A program made the position numbers and the translations under genes. From Ictalurus punctatus (Eukaryota; Chordata; Actinopteri; Siluriformes; Ictaluridae): 64,000 nucleotides of DNA. Every line of letters begins with the position of its first letter. The stretch's first letter is position 1. Positions 27,812 through 42,000 of this stretch are shown here, piece after piece. The notes beneath the pieces are model-generated. The model was not told where the DNA came from. It ran no database searches and saw nothing but the letters and a program-made list of their open reading frames with translations. Location of the stretch: contig NC_030424.2 of the NCBI RefSeq assembly GCF_001660625.3, forward strand, positions 19,172,001 through 19,236,000. Reading direction: 5' to 3'.

Positions 27812-29390
27812 ATATAAAACTTTTTTATATATAGAAAAACTTATCCAACACCTATCACCAATGTGAAAAACTAATTGCCCCCTTAAACTTAAAATCTTAA
27901 ACTTAAAAGGTTGTGCCACCATTAGCAGCAATAATTGCAACCAAATGCTTTCGATAACTGGAGATCAGTCTTTCACTTATTCTCGGACTAGGATTTACTC
28001 CTATGCTTTAGATCATTGTCTTGCTGTATAATCCAGTTGCTTCAGTAAATAAGTTTATCACTTAAAAACTGTATTTTGTGGTTACTCAGGTTGCCTAGCT
28101 TAAATTTTGGTTTAATTTCTGAAAAAATTTAGTATGAGATATACACAAAAACAGAAGAAATCAGAAGAAATACTTTTTTCACAGCACTATAGAAACATGG
28201 GGAGTGTAAAAAGAGAGAAGACGTTGCTATCTCACCGTTTTCACTTGGCCTGGTGTTATTGGACCTGTGCTAAATCTCCTGCCCAGTCGAAGCTTCTCCT
28301 TCCATGTGTAGTAATACTCGACACACTGAGGTACTGACTTTGTCTTCACCTACCATTAAAGCACATCTCTTTACATCACTACACTAATTACAACACAGTC
28401 TGCACAATGAAAGACAATGCATGGCTAAATATTTTGTAGACTGTATTGTTTTTATCACAGAGTATTTACCATTTTCTGAATTAGGTAAAAATCTTTGTTG
28501 TGAATTAATAGGGCCTTGTTTAGTTGTCTCTTTTCTTGCAGAGTCCATTTATCTGATCCTAGATTATAGCATGAGGATCAAAAAGGGAATGACCATGATT
28601 AACCATTACCAAAACAAATATGTACAATGTTACTATGGATCTTATGAAATTATTATTGTTTATTAACATTATTTACTTAGTAATGTTTATAGAACATTAT
28701 GAGGAGACGATAACTGACTACTACAAATTAACTACAGTACAAGTCCACATATTTCAGAAGACACAAATGCAGTCAAATACCAGCATAATGGTAATTTGTG
28801 TGACGGCTGGATACATGATTCAGTGCTGTCAGTGAGAGTAGTTTCTCCAGGGTTGTCTGAAAAATGATTTAAAAACCACATGCAAAATAGCAACATTTAA
28901 TAAAGCTAGTCCTGAAAATAGTGCTTATATTTAAGTTAATCAGACGTTCTCACCATGATATCACCACTACACTCAAAAAGACAATGGAGAGTGTATTCTG
29001 TGTTCATCCCTCCTCCTGGAAGCACACTGGAGCATGCCATCTTCAGAAGATCATCCACTTGGATCAGGCAGAAGTGCAAATTGGCCATCAGAAAATCTTA
29101 CAATTTATTTTGTAAAAGCAGCATTCCTACATTAATTAATTGCTCAGTGGAACATTCTTTACATTTACAGTGTCTTAATTGAGCTTACCTCTCTGCTGCT
29201 TCTCAGGGGTATCCAAATAACAGGGTGTCCACAGCAGGTTTGCCTTATGGATGTCCTCTGTCAATTTAGAGCGACTCTGAATATCTGGAATGTCTGCTTG
29301 AAAATCGCAACCAATATTGATCCGGCTGCAAAATATATTTTTTAAAAAACTAGTTTTAGCTTATGCTGCCATCTAGCAGTAATAGATCAA

Positions 29391-29428
<38 letters not shown>

Positions 29429-32400
29429 TTGTTGTTTCTACTTACGGTTTAATGCTACTTGATTTATCCAATGAATCTAATGTCGCATTGCAGTCATATT
29501 TTTCACCTGTGACACATTAAAAGCATTAAAGACACATGTTATCTTCCTTTTGTGTTTGTGTGTGTGTGTGTGTGTCTCAGTGACATAAATATCTAAGTGG
29601 ACACTTACTGTCCTTGCACAAGTGAACTCGTGGAACATTCTGTGCTGCAGTGCACGGGTGCCCTGCATTAACACTACTGAAAAGGCCAGAGCCAGGACGT
29701 ATAGGGCTGAGCATCGGTGGAGGAGTGTATGGAACGTCATCTCCACAGCTGCCTGGAGAACGCAGCTGGCTCTGGAAAAGCACCGGCCCTCTGGACTCGA
29801 GACCAGCGTCACATGGCGAAATTACAAGTGGCACCAGGCAGTGGCGATACCGCTTTTTCTCTTGCTTTGCTGCACACTCTCCAACTCCTACTGAACTCTT
29901 TGCCTAGAATGTTTGCATTTGCAAAATTTCGTTAATTAGCAATATTTCTGTACCTTTAAGGGTAATGGAGATGTTTTTTTAGATCACTCTGCTGACCCAT
30001 ACACTGAGATTAGGCTTCATTCATCAAGCTGGATATGAACTAATTAATGTGTAAATCATTCATAGGAGTTTACACAAAAAAATGGTATTAAGGAGATAAT
30101 AACTAATATACACATTGATTGATCATCTTCAAATCTTATCATTTGCAATGAGCTATGGTCTGAGCTGAGGTAGTGCACATCGCAGAATTGATATTACTCA
30201 AAGCACATGATGCCTCTATGAGGCAATGGATATATAGAGACCGGTATAATTTATAAATGGATGGATGATACCGAATTCATCTCTGTCATTTCTCTTCATA
30301 TTTTGGCCTTTTCTGGTGGTGACTCAGTTGGATATGCCGATTCAAAATGCTTTTTTGGCTGTTTAGTGGCTATTTTGCACTTTTTGCCCTGTGAACTTGT
30401 CCCTTTTATGTAGTTTTATAGGCGTCACCAACCACAAATCAGCTGTGACCTGTAAGCGCCCGGTAATTTACAGGTGATTGCCTTTTATCAACATACACAC
30501 ACCAATATGAAGAAAATCAGCATTTATGAAACTTTGTAAATCCGGCTTAATTTTTTAGTTCAATTTGACTTATGCAAACATTTACACACAACTATAATCA
30601 AAGATTGATAACTGAGGCCCATTATTTGAAAGATTGATGAATGATTTTTATAGGGAAATTGGGAGCAATGACACTCACACGTGAAGTGAGAACCTTTTGT
30701 CGCTGTGGACGACTCTCATCTGAGTCAGCCAAATCAGTATGTCTCAGGTGGTTATGAAAGTTATTTGGAAGCCTGGAGGGAACTGAGTAATCCTTTACAG
30801 GAACAGAGACAGGGAACACCATGGGATCAATTGGAATTGCTTCTTTAGATAGCTGAATTTGTTCATCAGTCTGTAATGAAACCTAAGAAAAAGAAATTTA
30901 CAATAAGAACTAAATATGATTAAGTCTTACTTAATTATATTAACTTGAATTATATAAATTATATTATTTTAAAAACATTTTACGCTGAACCATTTATGAA
31001 GATATTTGGTTTATCCTGGGACCACAACAGTGCTCAGAATGCTTCACATAATACTATAGTTTTGAATGCTGTAATAGACCTAGTGCCAGTAGCATAGGTA
31101 TGATGACCATTGTACAATGAGGAATTGGAGCCATTACATTTTAGTGATGCTGTGGGAAGAGTTGAGGAGTCAACTGCACATTTCTGATGTGTTAAACTTC
31201 ACAATATGCATGCTGTTTGTTTTAATTGATAATACCAACATTAACGAAAAAAAGCTAAGTCTTGTAATTCTTGTGGTTTTTGGCATCTATGGCTGTTGCT
31301 GATGGACTGTAAAAAAAGATCTGTGGTTTGTCATCTGCCATGTCTAGTTGCTTCTTTCTGTGAAAGTAGGCGGTTCTTGGCCATATTTATTAATGAAATG
31401 TACCAGACTCTTAAGAACGGCTTTAAAAGATACAGTCAGGTCCAAAAGTATTTGGACAGTGATGCAGTTTTGGTCATTTTGCCTCTGTATACCACCACAA
31501 TGGATTTAAAATGAAGCAATCAAGATGTGAATTAATTGAAGACTTTCAGATTTAATTCAAGGGGTTGAACAAAAACATTGCATTAACTGATTTCACCGGC
31601 TCAAAAGTAATTTGACAATTGACTGCTAAGCAGTTTAATGGCCAGTAGTGGTCAGTTTCACCGTTATTTCATGACAAATTAAAGAGATAAAAGGTCTGGA
31701 GTTGATTCCAAGTGTTGAATTTGCATTTGGTAGCGGTTCATGGGAACTCTCAATATGCGGTCTAAAGAGGCGTCGATGCAAGTGAAGGAGGCCATCATTA
31801 GGCTGAAAAAACAAAACAGACCTATCAGAGAGATAGCAGAAGCTTTATTTAAATCAACAATTTGGTACATTCTTAAAAAGAAGGAATGCACTGGTGAGCT
31901 CAGGCCTGGAAGACCATGGAAGACAACTAATATGGATTACAAGAATTCTTTTTTCATGTTGAAGAAAAACCCCTTCACAACAGATAACCAAGTCAAGAAC
32001 ACTCTGCAGGAGGTAGGTGTATTATCGTCAAGTCTACAATCAAGAGACACCTTAATGAATGTAAATACAGAAGGTTTACCTCAAGATGCAAACAACTCAT
32101 AACACTTAAGAACAGAAAGGCCAGATTAGACTTTTCTAAAAAAAATAAAAACCTCTAAAAAAGCCTGCCTAGTTCTGATACAAGGTTAACTTATACCAGA
32201 ATGATGGGAAGAGAAGAGTATGGAGAAGGAAAGGAAGGGCTCATGTTCCAAAGCATACCACATAATATGTCAAACATGCTGGAGGAACTGTGTCACTGGT
32301 GTTTATTGATGATGTGACTGCTGATAGAAGTAGCGGGATGAATTCTGAAGTGTACAGAACTATACTTTCTGTTCAGATTCAGTCAAATGCTGCAAAACTA

Positions 32401-34551
32401 AAAGGACAGAGCTTCACAGTACGGATGAATAATGACCCCAAAAGTACTGCAAAAGTAACTTAAGGGCTTCTTAAGGCAAGGAATTGAATGTTCTTAAATG
32501 GCTGAGTCAGTCACCTGACCTCAACCCAACTGAGCATGGTTTTCACTAACTGAAGACGGAAAGTCCCACAAACAAGCAGAAACTGAAGGCAGCTGTCATA
32601 AAGGCCTGGCAAAGAATCTCAAGGGAGGAAACACAGAATTTAGTGATGTCCACAGGATCCAGACTTCAGGCAGTCATTGACTGCATCAAAGTATTAAAAA
32701 TAATACTATTATTTATAATTGTTAGTTTGTCCAGTTATTTTTGAGCCTGTGAAAATGGAGGGACTATATAAAAATGGCTGTAATTCCTAAAACGTTAATG
32801 TAATATTTTTGTTGAACCCTTGAATTAAAGTTTAAAGTGTACACTTTAATCACATCTTGATTGCTTCATTTCAAATCCATTGTGGTGGTGTACAGAGGCA
32901 TAATTACCAAAATTGTGATACTGTCCAAATATTTATGGACCTGACTGTATGTCTTGATTATAATAGTAATCCAGTGTAAATGGTCTTACAGTTTTGAGTG
33001 TTGTGGGATGTGTCCTGAATCCGCCATGGGAACGCATGTGGCCATTAAGAGCTGGCAAGCTCTTAAACTCACGGAGGCATAAAATGCATTTCAGCTTTGT
33101 TTTTGCCCCTCCAGGTGTCAGTGCTTCAGTCCTAACAAAAATACACCCAAAATAAGCTAAAATCAAGACATGAAAACTTAAAATCCATTGCGAAATTATT
33201 TCATAATAAATTCCTAATAATGTGTATGTCCAACCTGTAGTAGGATAAAAGTTGGTCCTCTTGGCCATCTGATGAGCGCGTCTTATGGAAAGAAAGGCAG
33301 ACACTGGTAAAAATTTGCCTCAATTTAATCATAACAGAACCATAGAGTTATTTTTTTTTTTTTATGCACTACCTGTCCACAAGGTGGTCTGTAAGAGTTA
33401 AGGTGATGAAATACTCCTCCTCTCAGAGCTGGTGACGGAGCAGTCTGATTGGCCCCTGACCCCACATTTTGATAATGGGAACTATAGAAATCCTCCTGTT
33501 TGTGGTGGTAGTTTAAATCCATATAAACCTCCTCCTTTAGATTGGAATATCCTGGCATGTCTACTGATCCCAAGTGATCTTCAAAAGAAGGATTTTGCTT
33601 AAAAGGGAATGAGTGTGATAGCTCATTTGTTTGCTGCTGCTGGTAGAGATTACTCTGGTGGGAAAGTGAGAGAAAATTTTGTGACCCCTGGAAATGGGAA
33701 GTTTGTAGACCAGCCTGGAAAACTGGTTGCTCAGATGTTTTATAGTCCTCAGTGTAGCTATCGGTTGGTGATCCAATGGACTCATGGCCCTCCTGAACAT
33801 CTAGTGGTATTTGTTGCTTTTGCTGGGCTAATGAATAAGAAGCAAGCTGCTGCTGGTGGATTTGATTTCCATACGGTTGGAGAAGATACTGGCTCTGAGA
33901 CTTATAGAAGGGTACCTTGTATAACGGCACTGAATTATTCTCTCTCAGCTGTGGTTTGTGATGTTGATATCCATAATATTGCTGGTGGCTTTGGTAGGGA
34001 TTATGAGTCATATTTTGGCTGTCTATTGGATGATGCATTAGCTGATTATGGCACTGCTGTGAATGACTCTGCGTGGTTACAGGACTAAAGGGCTCACTAT
34101 CTGACGCAGCTGAAGGTGTTCCTCTCTGGGGTGAAAGCAAAATCTCTGACACTTGATTGTCTTCTGAATTCTTTTCCCCTACACTGTTACCAAAAACAGT
34201 ATTTGGGTTTTTTCCAGGAAAGGCCTTGGAAAATGAATCCAGTCCGTGTAAAGCTTCAGCAACATTAAAGGGGTAGACAAAATAGGAATTCATAGTCTCA
34301 CTTAACATGGAAGATGCTGACTTCTCAAGCTGATTATGTTCCCAAGAACCTTCATCTTGTGATATTTCAAGTAGTGGAGAAAGCTCATTTTGTGGAGTGG
34401 TAGGGGATGGCATATACTTTTGGTTAACATGTGGAGACACTGGTGATGGTTGTAATGATGTTGTACTATGTATACCATAACCAGATCTTGTAAGAGTTAA
34501 GCTGTTACTGCCATTAGTTAGGTCATTAATCTCATATAGGTTCTCTGTCAT
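26143..34551 (-). CDS. trerf1: TRERF1-like transcriptional regulator (C2H2, ELM2-SANT, C2H2)
   Basis: TRERF1 (TReP-132) and its relatives ZNF541 and MIDEAS are nuclear proteins with an HDAC-recruiting ELM2-SANT module (family knowledge). Minus-strand coding exons: 34551-33373, 33281-33235, 33131-32990, 30882-30679, 29903-29609, 29506-29446, 29325-29189, 29057-28954, 28856-28781, 28558-28470, 28349-28236, 27018-26881, 26654-26470, 26332-26143. All joins are GT-AG and in frame, totalling 986 residues. Exon 1 encodes a Gln/Ser/Tyr-rich 393-aa region. The first finger is C424/C427/H440/H444 (FKSLPALNGHMRSHGG). YTPPPMLSP precedes ELM2 (RINIG at 644, then CSSVLPGGG). SANT starts at GSDKW (749) and includes QCVEYYYTWK. 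The C-terminal finger is C919/C922/H935/H939 (KSRNAHMKTH). MVFPVSVPVK and FQSQLRSP favour TRERF1 over its relatives. It is about 200 aa shorter than human. Confidence 0.9.
27582..28190. mobile_element. non-autonomous DNA transposon (MITE) with about 60-bp terminal inverted repeats
   Basis: The left end CAGTGCTGTGAAAAAGTATT recurs inverted at the right end (AATACTTTTTTCACAGCACT), and homology extends through the AGAAGAAATCAG and ATATACAC blocks. The interior is AT-rich with a TA array at about 27767-27803 and no transposase. It lies in a trerf1-like intron (27019-28235). hAT-type ends are likely but not proven. Confidence 0.8.
29393..29427. repeat. (ATT)n microsatellite
   Basis: Trinucleotide array in a short trerf1-like intron, ending about 18 bp from the neighbouring donor site. 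Confidence 0.9.
31433..32947 (+). mobile_element. degenerate Tc1-like transposon
   Basis: About 1.5 kb element with long inverted ends: CAGTCAGGTCCAAAAGTATT at the left mirrors AAATATTTATGGACCTGACTG at the right, and the ends remain recognisable for over 100 bp. It is flanked by TA on both sides (31431-31432, 32948-32949), the target duplication expected for Tc1/mariner. An interrupted transposase starts near 31755 (MRSKEASMQVKEAIIRL, an HTH-type N-terminus) and stops at 32102; later fragments such as NDPK are out of frame. It is inactive and lies inside a trerf1-like intron. Confidence 0.88.
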
Positions 34552-35253
34552 ATTGGAAATAGAGATCAGTCAATGATTCTAGCCTTTAATGTTCTTCTTT
34601 TTCTGGCCTTATAGAGCTAATTTAGCCAGACTATTTAATTGCACTGATTTTAACTGCATTTACTCAAGATGAAAAACAAATATTTCCACGATCATTTTCC
34701 AGGTATGTGTTGCATAAAAGCTGAATGTAGAAGAGCGGGTCATTCCCTATGGAAAGAAAAAAAACAAACAAACATTTCTGGGATGATATAAGAGGTTAAT
34801 GTCAGTAAGATATATTATACAATTATAGGAGAAATATTAGCGAAACTTCATACTTTACATGAATGAACTTTATGCAAGCCCAAATCAAGACTCACATCCC
34901 TCAGGTGCAAAGTCCGAGTCAAATCGCAAGTCTTTAGACATGAACTTTGGTTAAGACTCAAATCCTTATCAGGAAGCATTTAATTTTACATATGTAAAAC
35001 ACTGCTATGTTATCGCTAGGACAATTGAAACACAATTTGTACAAGGTACAGCATCACCTCATAAAATTACATTAAACTTTAAACATTATATGTAACAAAC
35101 GTAGAAAAATTATTCTACCCTCTCTGTTGAGGACATGTTTATTTAACATTTATGGAAGGAGTCTTGGGTGTCAATGCTTTATAATGGCCAGTAAGGTTTC
35201 TGCCATGGGAGAACCTTCAAGATAAAGAACTTTGAACTTTTTGGTTTCTTGAA

Positions 35254-35630
35254 GTGGCAAAGCTTACATCAACAGAGAGGATAATGGAGAGGCTGGCAAG
35301 GGAACTTTTCATAGCTGCCATTATAACCCCTGTCTTATACACTCTTCATTGCCTTCGAATAAAATATTGCATTGATTATAAAATACCACTAATGACCAAT
35401 AAAGCACTGAATGGTCTCACATCACAGTACCTGGGTGAACTTCTGGTCTTTTATAATCGACACACCTGCTTTGATCAAAAGGTGAAGGTCCTTTGTTGGT
35501 ATCTAGAATAATGAAATCTACACAAAGAACCACAGTTGTGGAACAGCCTTCCAATAAATGTTCGGGACTCACACACAGTCTCAATCTTTAAGTCTAGGCT
35601 AAAGAGTATTTGTTTTTTTCCAGGGTCAAC
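35254..35630 (+). mobile_element. LINE (L2/CR1-like) reverse-transcriptase C-terminal fragment
   Basis: An open frame encodes ITPVLYTLHCL...YCIDYKI...NKALNGL...QYLGELL, the pattern at the end of fish L2-type ORF2. After a frame break the DNA still spells the usual LWNSLPINVR-like and LKSRLK-like segment (35535-35620). It is 5' truncated and decayed. Confidence 0.8.
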
Positions 35631-36247
35631 TTTCCAGAGTATTTACTCTAGGTCAAGTCATGTCTAGAAGCATTCATGCACAAATCTGAGTCCCTAATTG
35701 AACACCATCTCTGCCCAAATAGTTTTACCAAAATGTTTTAAAATACAGCAAACCCAAACTTGTATGAGAGCTTGCAAGATAACCAAGCAAAACTAGATAC
35801 ATGAGAGGCAAACAATCTCTCAGGATGGTTGTATGACCCAATGGCCATCACAGTCAGTTACTCTGCCACCTAATAAAATGGTTATACATTAATAACGAGA
35901 AAATGGTATCTATCATGAATGCAGGTATGCTATCATGAATGCTCAACTAAAAAAACTGAAACATTGTAGTCTTTTCAGTCTTTCCAAAAATATATAAGAA
36001 ATTATAATCTTACAACACAGATCAATCTGATTTGTCCACATGTAAAAAAAGAACGGCGTGTGTTCTGTATGTTGGTCTTTTTAGCGCCTTCATTTAAGTC
36101 ACACCATGACTCAGTCCGAGACTTCCTCTCTCACCCACACTCAAGAATATGTATGTAATTTATACATGTACTATTCTATTACTTCCTGTCATGTGCATTG
36201 GTTTGAATAGTTAAATGACAGTTTGAGGTTTATCTACTTATGATATG

Positions 36248-36707
36248 TACAGTACTGTGCAAAAGTCTTACCTTAATTTTACCTTGATTTTTTAAAATAC
36301 AAATTTTGTTATAGATGTTTATTTTATGACTTTATTGCATTAATGGAAATCATTTATGGCATTATTGAGTCAGTACAAAAACATTTTATATGTCCAAAAA
36401 TGAGTTTTCCAACCTAAATGTTACAGAACAGTGTTTGTTTGTCAGTATAGAAAGCAACATATTGCATAATACACCACGTTTTAGCCAAAAAACATAATGA
36501 AGGCTGTTCAGTCTGCTTAAGAATGCCGGGAGATTCTCGAAAATGCATAACGTGTACCTGAGACTTCTGGTGCATTTTGTAAAGCAAAAAGTCGTCACAC
36601 CAAAAAATATTGACTTTTATGTAGACACAATTAATTTAATTATTGTTGAAGGCATCTTTGCTTTACAGCATTTCTTGAAGTGTCTGATACTTTTGCAGAG
36701 TACTGTA
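36248..36707. mobile_element. MITE with short terminal inverted repeats
   Basis: Left end TACAGTACTGTGCAAAAGT and right end CTTTTGCAGAGTACTGTA are inverted copies with a small mismatch. The interior is about 460 bp, AT-rich and non-coding. The class (hAT or other) cannot be fixed by eye. Confidence 0.75.
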
Positions 36708-38343
36708 GATTAAAAAAAATATATTTATGCATACATGCCTGTAAGCAAAAAAAGAGGGCAAGTATGTGTGTACATGTTACCTTGTGCCATTAATACAAAG
36801 ATCACCAATAAACCTTTGAAATCCTGGCTGCATAAATCGACATTTTCTTTTAAAAAAATTAATTCTTATACAAATTGAGTTTTTAAAATAATAATATTTA
36901 CAAATATATGTGGCTAATTTATTGATGCCACTAAAGAGGATTTTAAAGTATTGCTTAGTCATTTACTATTGGTCTAACATATTTAGTGTTTCCAAACTTT
37001 CTTATGCACTTCATTACGAACTACCATAACCAGAACTACAACAATTTCCCAGGATACTGTATAGTGACATTAGCAGTCTTTGTACTCGAAGTTATATGGC
37101 ATAATTTAGATAAAGGAGAAAATATGGGAAAATTTATTTTAAAGTATTGTAAATAGTTGTGTTGCTAAGCCGATATGCGAATCAGATCAAACGTCAGTGT
37201 CAAATGGCTCGAGTGGCTTTGCGGTTTTGAGAGTTTCCATCCTTAGTTCACTCTGCTGTGTGACTAAGAGAATAGTGAATGTCAAAGACTTCAGCCACTT
37301 AGTGGAACAACTATAAGACCTTTCCATTTTACCTTGATTGCATATATGATACATAAAGAGCATATATTATATGATTAACAAGAAAGCATGACATATATAA
37401 ATTTTGATACAGTCTATAATCTTTTTGCATCCCTCTCCAAATCTATACTGGCACATTCACTTCCTTAATCCAAAAATATCTAATCACTTGACTAACTTGC
37501 CAGTCACTAGTAGCTCATTTGTTGTCATTCAGTCAAAATTATGTTCAGTATGAAGTTGCTGTGTTCCATGCAATCAATTTTACATACATTTATGGTACAT
37601 ACAAGTAATTGATATTGATAACTGTTATAATAAAGTAAGTTATCAACAATGAGTTATTTATATGTGTTAACTGGCTATTTATTTTATAAGTTATACCTGA
37701 TACAATGGTCTACTCTTGTCTACTCTTGCTTACTGTTATTAATTATTGTTATTAATGACTGTTATTAATTACTATGTAGTTACTACAATTCATAAATGCC
37801 TTGTATTAAAATATACTAAAGATACAGGATATACAGAATTAAGCGGTTGGACCACTACAAGCTTCCACAATGGCTTTAATGTACATTAGCATTGATTCTC
37901 CAAGTTTATATATACTGAAGAGTTTCTTTTAAAAGATATTCCCTGAATTGGTGTTTTGATGATGGTGGTGGAGAGGGCTATCCGCCATATCGGTTTCCCA
38001 TAGGTGCATTGGGATCTGGTGAATGTGAAGACCATAGCGTATGATTTACATCATTACATCATACAACAGCATACTCATCAAACCATTCAGTGCGCCCCCA
38101 TACCCTGCGAATAGGGACACTATCAGTGTCCAAGAGACTATTCCCATCAGGATAGAAGCATTTCATTACAGCATAAAGGTGAGAGAAGAACTTTGTACTG
38201 ATTTGCAGTGACCCTTCACTCGAAGGGGACAAGTTGATTCAAATAAATGCAGCACTACACTCCTACAATCCTAGAACATAACAGCCATCAGTTTGTCTGT
38301 AAATTTATCATAGACATATCATGTTTAATAAAACGAAACTTAA

Positions 38344-38455
<112 letters not shown>

Positions 38456-38580
38456 ATCATAGCACCAGATTTAAATGCTGAAGCACAAGCTGTTCTGTTG
38501 ATTTATGGCAACCCAGCACCTTACTGAGACACTTTATGTTATTGTTCCTTTAATTTGTCACCCTTCTGTACATTGAATAT

Positions 38581-38585
<5 letters not shown>

Positions 38586-38618
<33 letters not shown>

Positions 38619-38626
38619 ACACACAA
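38586..38626. repeat. (CA)n microsatellite
   Basis: CA array with single-base interruptions. Confidence 0.9.
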
Positions 38627-39060
38627 ACATGTGCATGCAATATTACTTAACAGTATATGTTGGTCAAGCTCGTTTAATTAATACCAGTATATAGCTACAC
38701 ACACCTCAGCTCATAGTAGTTTAAAATAGTTTAAAATTTTTTGTAGCTCTTCCAAATTAAACGGCTTCAATTACATATATTACAGTGACTAAACACTATA
38801 ACCAAAAAAGAAGCATGCCCACTATATGCATATTACTCCATAATATTAATATCTAAATTGCAATGGTAATGGCTAATCAGAAACGTGTTAAATAATCACC
38901 ATTTGTAAATGACTGGTTGAAGTGTACCACAGCAAAACGATCACTGACAAGTCTTACCTCTGCTCTCTTCTTTCAATAAGTTTGGTCCACTTTGTAAGCC
39001 AAGTCAGTAAAGGCAGAGACAAACACATCCAGCGCCGTCTACACACACATCATCTTAAAA

Positions 39061-42000
39061 AAGCAACCACTAAAAATTGATGTCGAGATGTTGGCCAAAC
39101 AGAGGAAGTCAACATATGTACTGCTGAGTAAGGAATTCTATGTATCTCCTATAGTTCGTTCTATTTCTGACAGCTTGGGGGTGTGTGTGGTGGTGTTGGG
39201 GGGTGGGGGTGGGGGGGTGGTTAAGGAAGTTCAGGAAATGCAGTCTTTTTCTTTCTATGCTCTGAGGCTTCCTGAGCATAACCACAAACTATTTTCTCAA
39301 CCTAAGTGTTGTGCTGTTCATTGCAAAACCCGCCTGTAGACCAGAGTTACGACAGTTGTGGACAAACTTCTGTTAATGTGCTTCAATTAAACTATACAAA
39401 AATCTGCATAATAAAAATATGCTTGTTAAGATTCCCTTGGTTGAAATGGGGAGAATAACTGATGTGTAAGACATAAACTTAAACAACGGCCTATATTAAT
39501 TTCATCACATTCTGCATTTCAGTCATGTAATTGAGCATTTATGAAAAAATAATCATATATATATTAATATAGATAAATCATCATGAAGCAAAGCAAATTT
39601 AAATCTCGTAGCTTTTACAGAAGTAGTAATAGTAAGAGTAAGATCAAGAGGCCTTCATTCTTAATTTTTTTGTGACTGAACATGCTATTCATAAGGTAAT
39701 AATGAACTTCTTACTCATTCCTCACATAATACCTCATGTGGTTTAGTAATTTAGTGAGTATGTATTGCTGAAGCAACACACATTATGGTAATTGCACCTG
39801 ATAAACACAGCATATAATTGTACTATGTTCAATGATACTTTGTACTATGCTCAGTGATAGTGTATTATTTGTAAAGTTAATTTAAACCACACTAAATGAA
39901 AGGAAAAGGCTGTGCTTGAGATGGTCGTTCTTAAGACTACAGAGAATTTAGGGTTGTAATACTATGCTTCTTCAACTTCAGACTTAAAACTTACTTTCAG
40001 TGGTGAATTGCATATAATGGTACTTGTAAATACTTAGTGAAAGACTCAACTGTCAATTCATCTAAGGAAAAAAATTACAGATACTTTCAATAAATAACAG
40101 GTGCATAATGACCATGAGTAGCCTCCGGAAAGGTTTGTACATTTTTTCAAAAAAAAAAAAAAAAAAAAACATTTTCATAAGTATTCCTGTGTAACAGACT
40201 TTTCTCAAATTGTTACCTTTTATCTTTTTTGCTTAGGGAGTGGTTTTGGTCACCCAAATATTCACAAACTGGTATGAAATAAATCAATATTGTTTGCACC
40301 ACATCATTACTCCACATGGTGGCATTGTAGCCCTTTTGTACAAAACGTTTGCAATAAAAGCCAAGTTAGAACTCTATCCAAGTACCAAAGAGGATTATTG
40401 CACTTTTAATTAACAATATAAGTGTATACCATTGATAAATCTAAATCTTGTTTATCAGGGTATTGGTTCTTCAATGTTCAGCTGAGTTGGTTTGTTGTTA
40501 GTTAGTTATCTGTCTGTAGTTTGAGACATTAACATCTCTCTGACATTACCTATTTGTTCCAAAGCCACACACTTTGATTCACTGGCAGAGGAACCAAGGT
40601 GAAAGCCCAGTAACTCAGCATAAAAGGGATTAAAGGAGACCCATAGATTGGTAGCCTGATTAAACTCTTAATCACAATGAATAATACATACCATAAGGCA
40701 AGTACAGACGGCATCTCTAACTACGAACGCACAATGAAGTAAAAAGCAGCTGCAAGGCAGAAACTGCACTTAAATAAGGAAGTTTATAAAGAAAGCGAGG
40801 GTGTGGCTTCTATCTGCGTTCACAGCCGCAAACTGTCGCAATAAACAGTATGCCGTTATAATAGTATGGTGGCGTACTGTTCTTTCATCCTGTTTAGCAC
40901 CGTAGCATGTGTCTGAGGGGACGTACTATTCTGCTACAGTCTTTAGTAGACTAAAGGCACCAACCTGCTGTTTGGGTAGAGTTACACAGCCCAATTTTAA
41001 AAAACAACAAGAAAAAAAACAAGAACACGGAGAAGAAATGTTTTCGATTCAGCTTTGAACAGGTCAGTCAGATGTACGTTTGTTTTTCGTTTTGTTTTGT
41101 TGTGAATTGGCTTTACAGTTAAATTGTTTAGATAAGGCACAACCTGTCTCGCTACTCGTAAACACACAGGAAGTTATGAGGATCTCATGTCCTCTTCATA
41201 TAACTGTACGCATTATCTCCTTTGGTTTTCACAACGGTTTCACGGGTAATATTTTTTAGTTAAAACATTTATTTATTTATTTATTATTATTTTTTTACAT
41301 TTATTTTTTAGTGGAAGTGAAAAAAAAAGTAACAAAATATTTGTTGTAGAACCAAAATGATGCGTTTGAAGATCGTTGAGCAGAGTGACGCACGTGACCT
41401 GCGTGTCATTAGGTGCCTGTATAGATGTAGTCCATAAAATTCAACCCAAATCTTTTTCTGAACGAACAGAGGGATTTCTGCGCCCTACTTCTGCTCTCCA
41501 GGAGTTTTTATTTTTATTTTTTTTTTATCTACAAATATGACTAAAAGTACTCAACTGCTGTAATTAAAGTATCCTGTTTCAATCTTACATTTCGTTTTGT
41601 TTCGCCACTTATCACTTTAATAAAACAAAACAAAACGATAAACCATTACATACATTCACACATTTCTGTGAATTTTCACTATTATGCATTTCCAAAGCCA
41701 ATATACAGTACACGTATTCATATTTATACATATAAGAAATGCGTTTTGCCAGCAAATACATTTTCTCTATTATGTGCTTATTACTTCTGTTTAAAGAACA
41801 GAAGTAGTACAAGATCATGTGCTGTTTAGATGATGTGCTTACACTACAAAATAAACCATGAATATGATATTTTTAGTGTACTTAGCTAAAAATTTGTACT
41901 GTGTGCGCAACCAAGCTGCATGTATCAGATGTCAAAGGCCACATTAACAAGGGACTTTAAGGTACTGGAAGTGGCACCACTTAGGTGCTCACTCTATATG

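Noticed and set aside
29622..29935. Overlapping plus-strand ORFs of up to 90 codons
   Set aside because: They are antisense shadows of the trerf1-like exon 29609-29903, which is supported by conserved motifs and splice sites.
31740..32102. A 120-codon ORF as a functional transposase gene
   Set aside because: It covers only the DNA-binding N-terminal part of a Tc1-type transposase; the catalytic part is broken by stops and frameshifts, so the element is a remnant.
33609..34088. A 159-codon plus-strand ORF
   Set aside because: It lies exactly opposite the first coding exon of the trerf1-like gene, whose minus-strand frame has a coherent Gln/Ser-rich protein and good splice sites; the plus ORF is a shadow.
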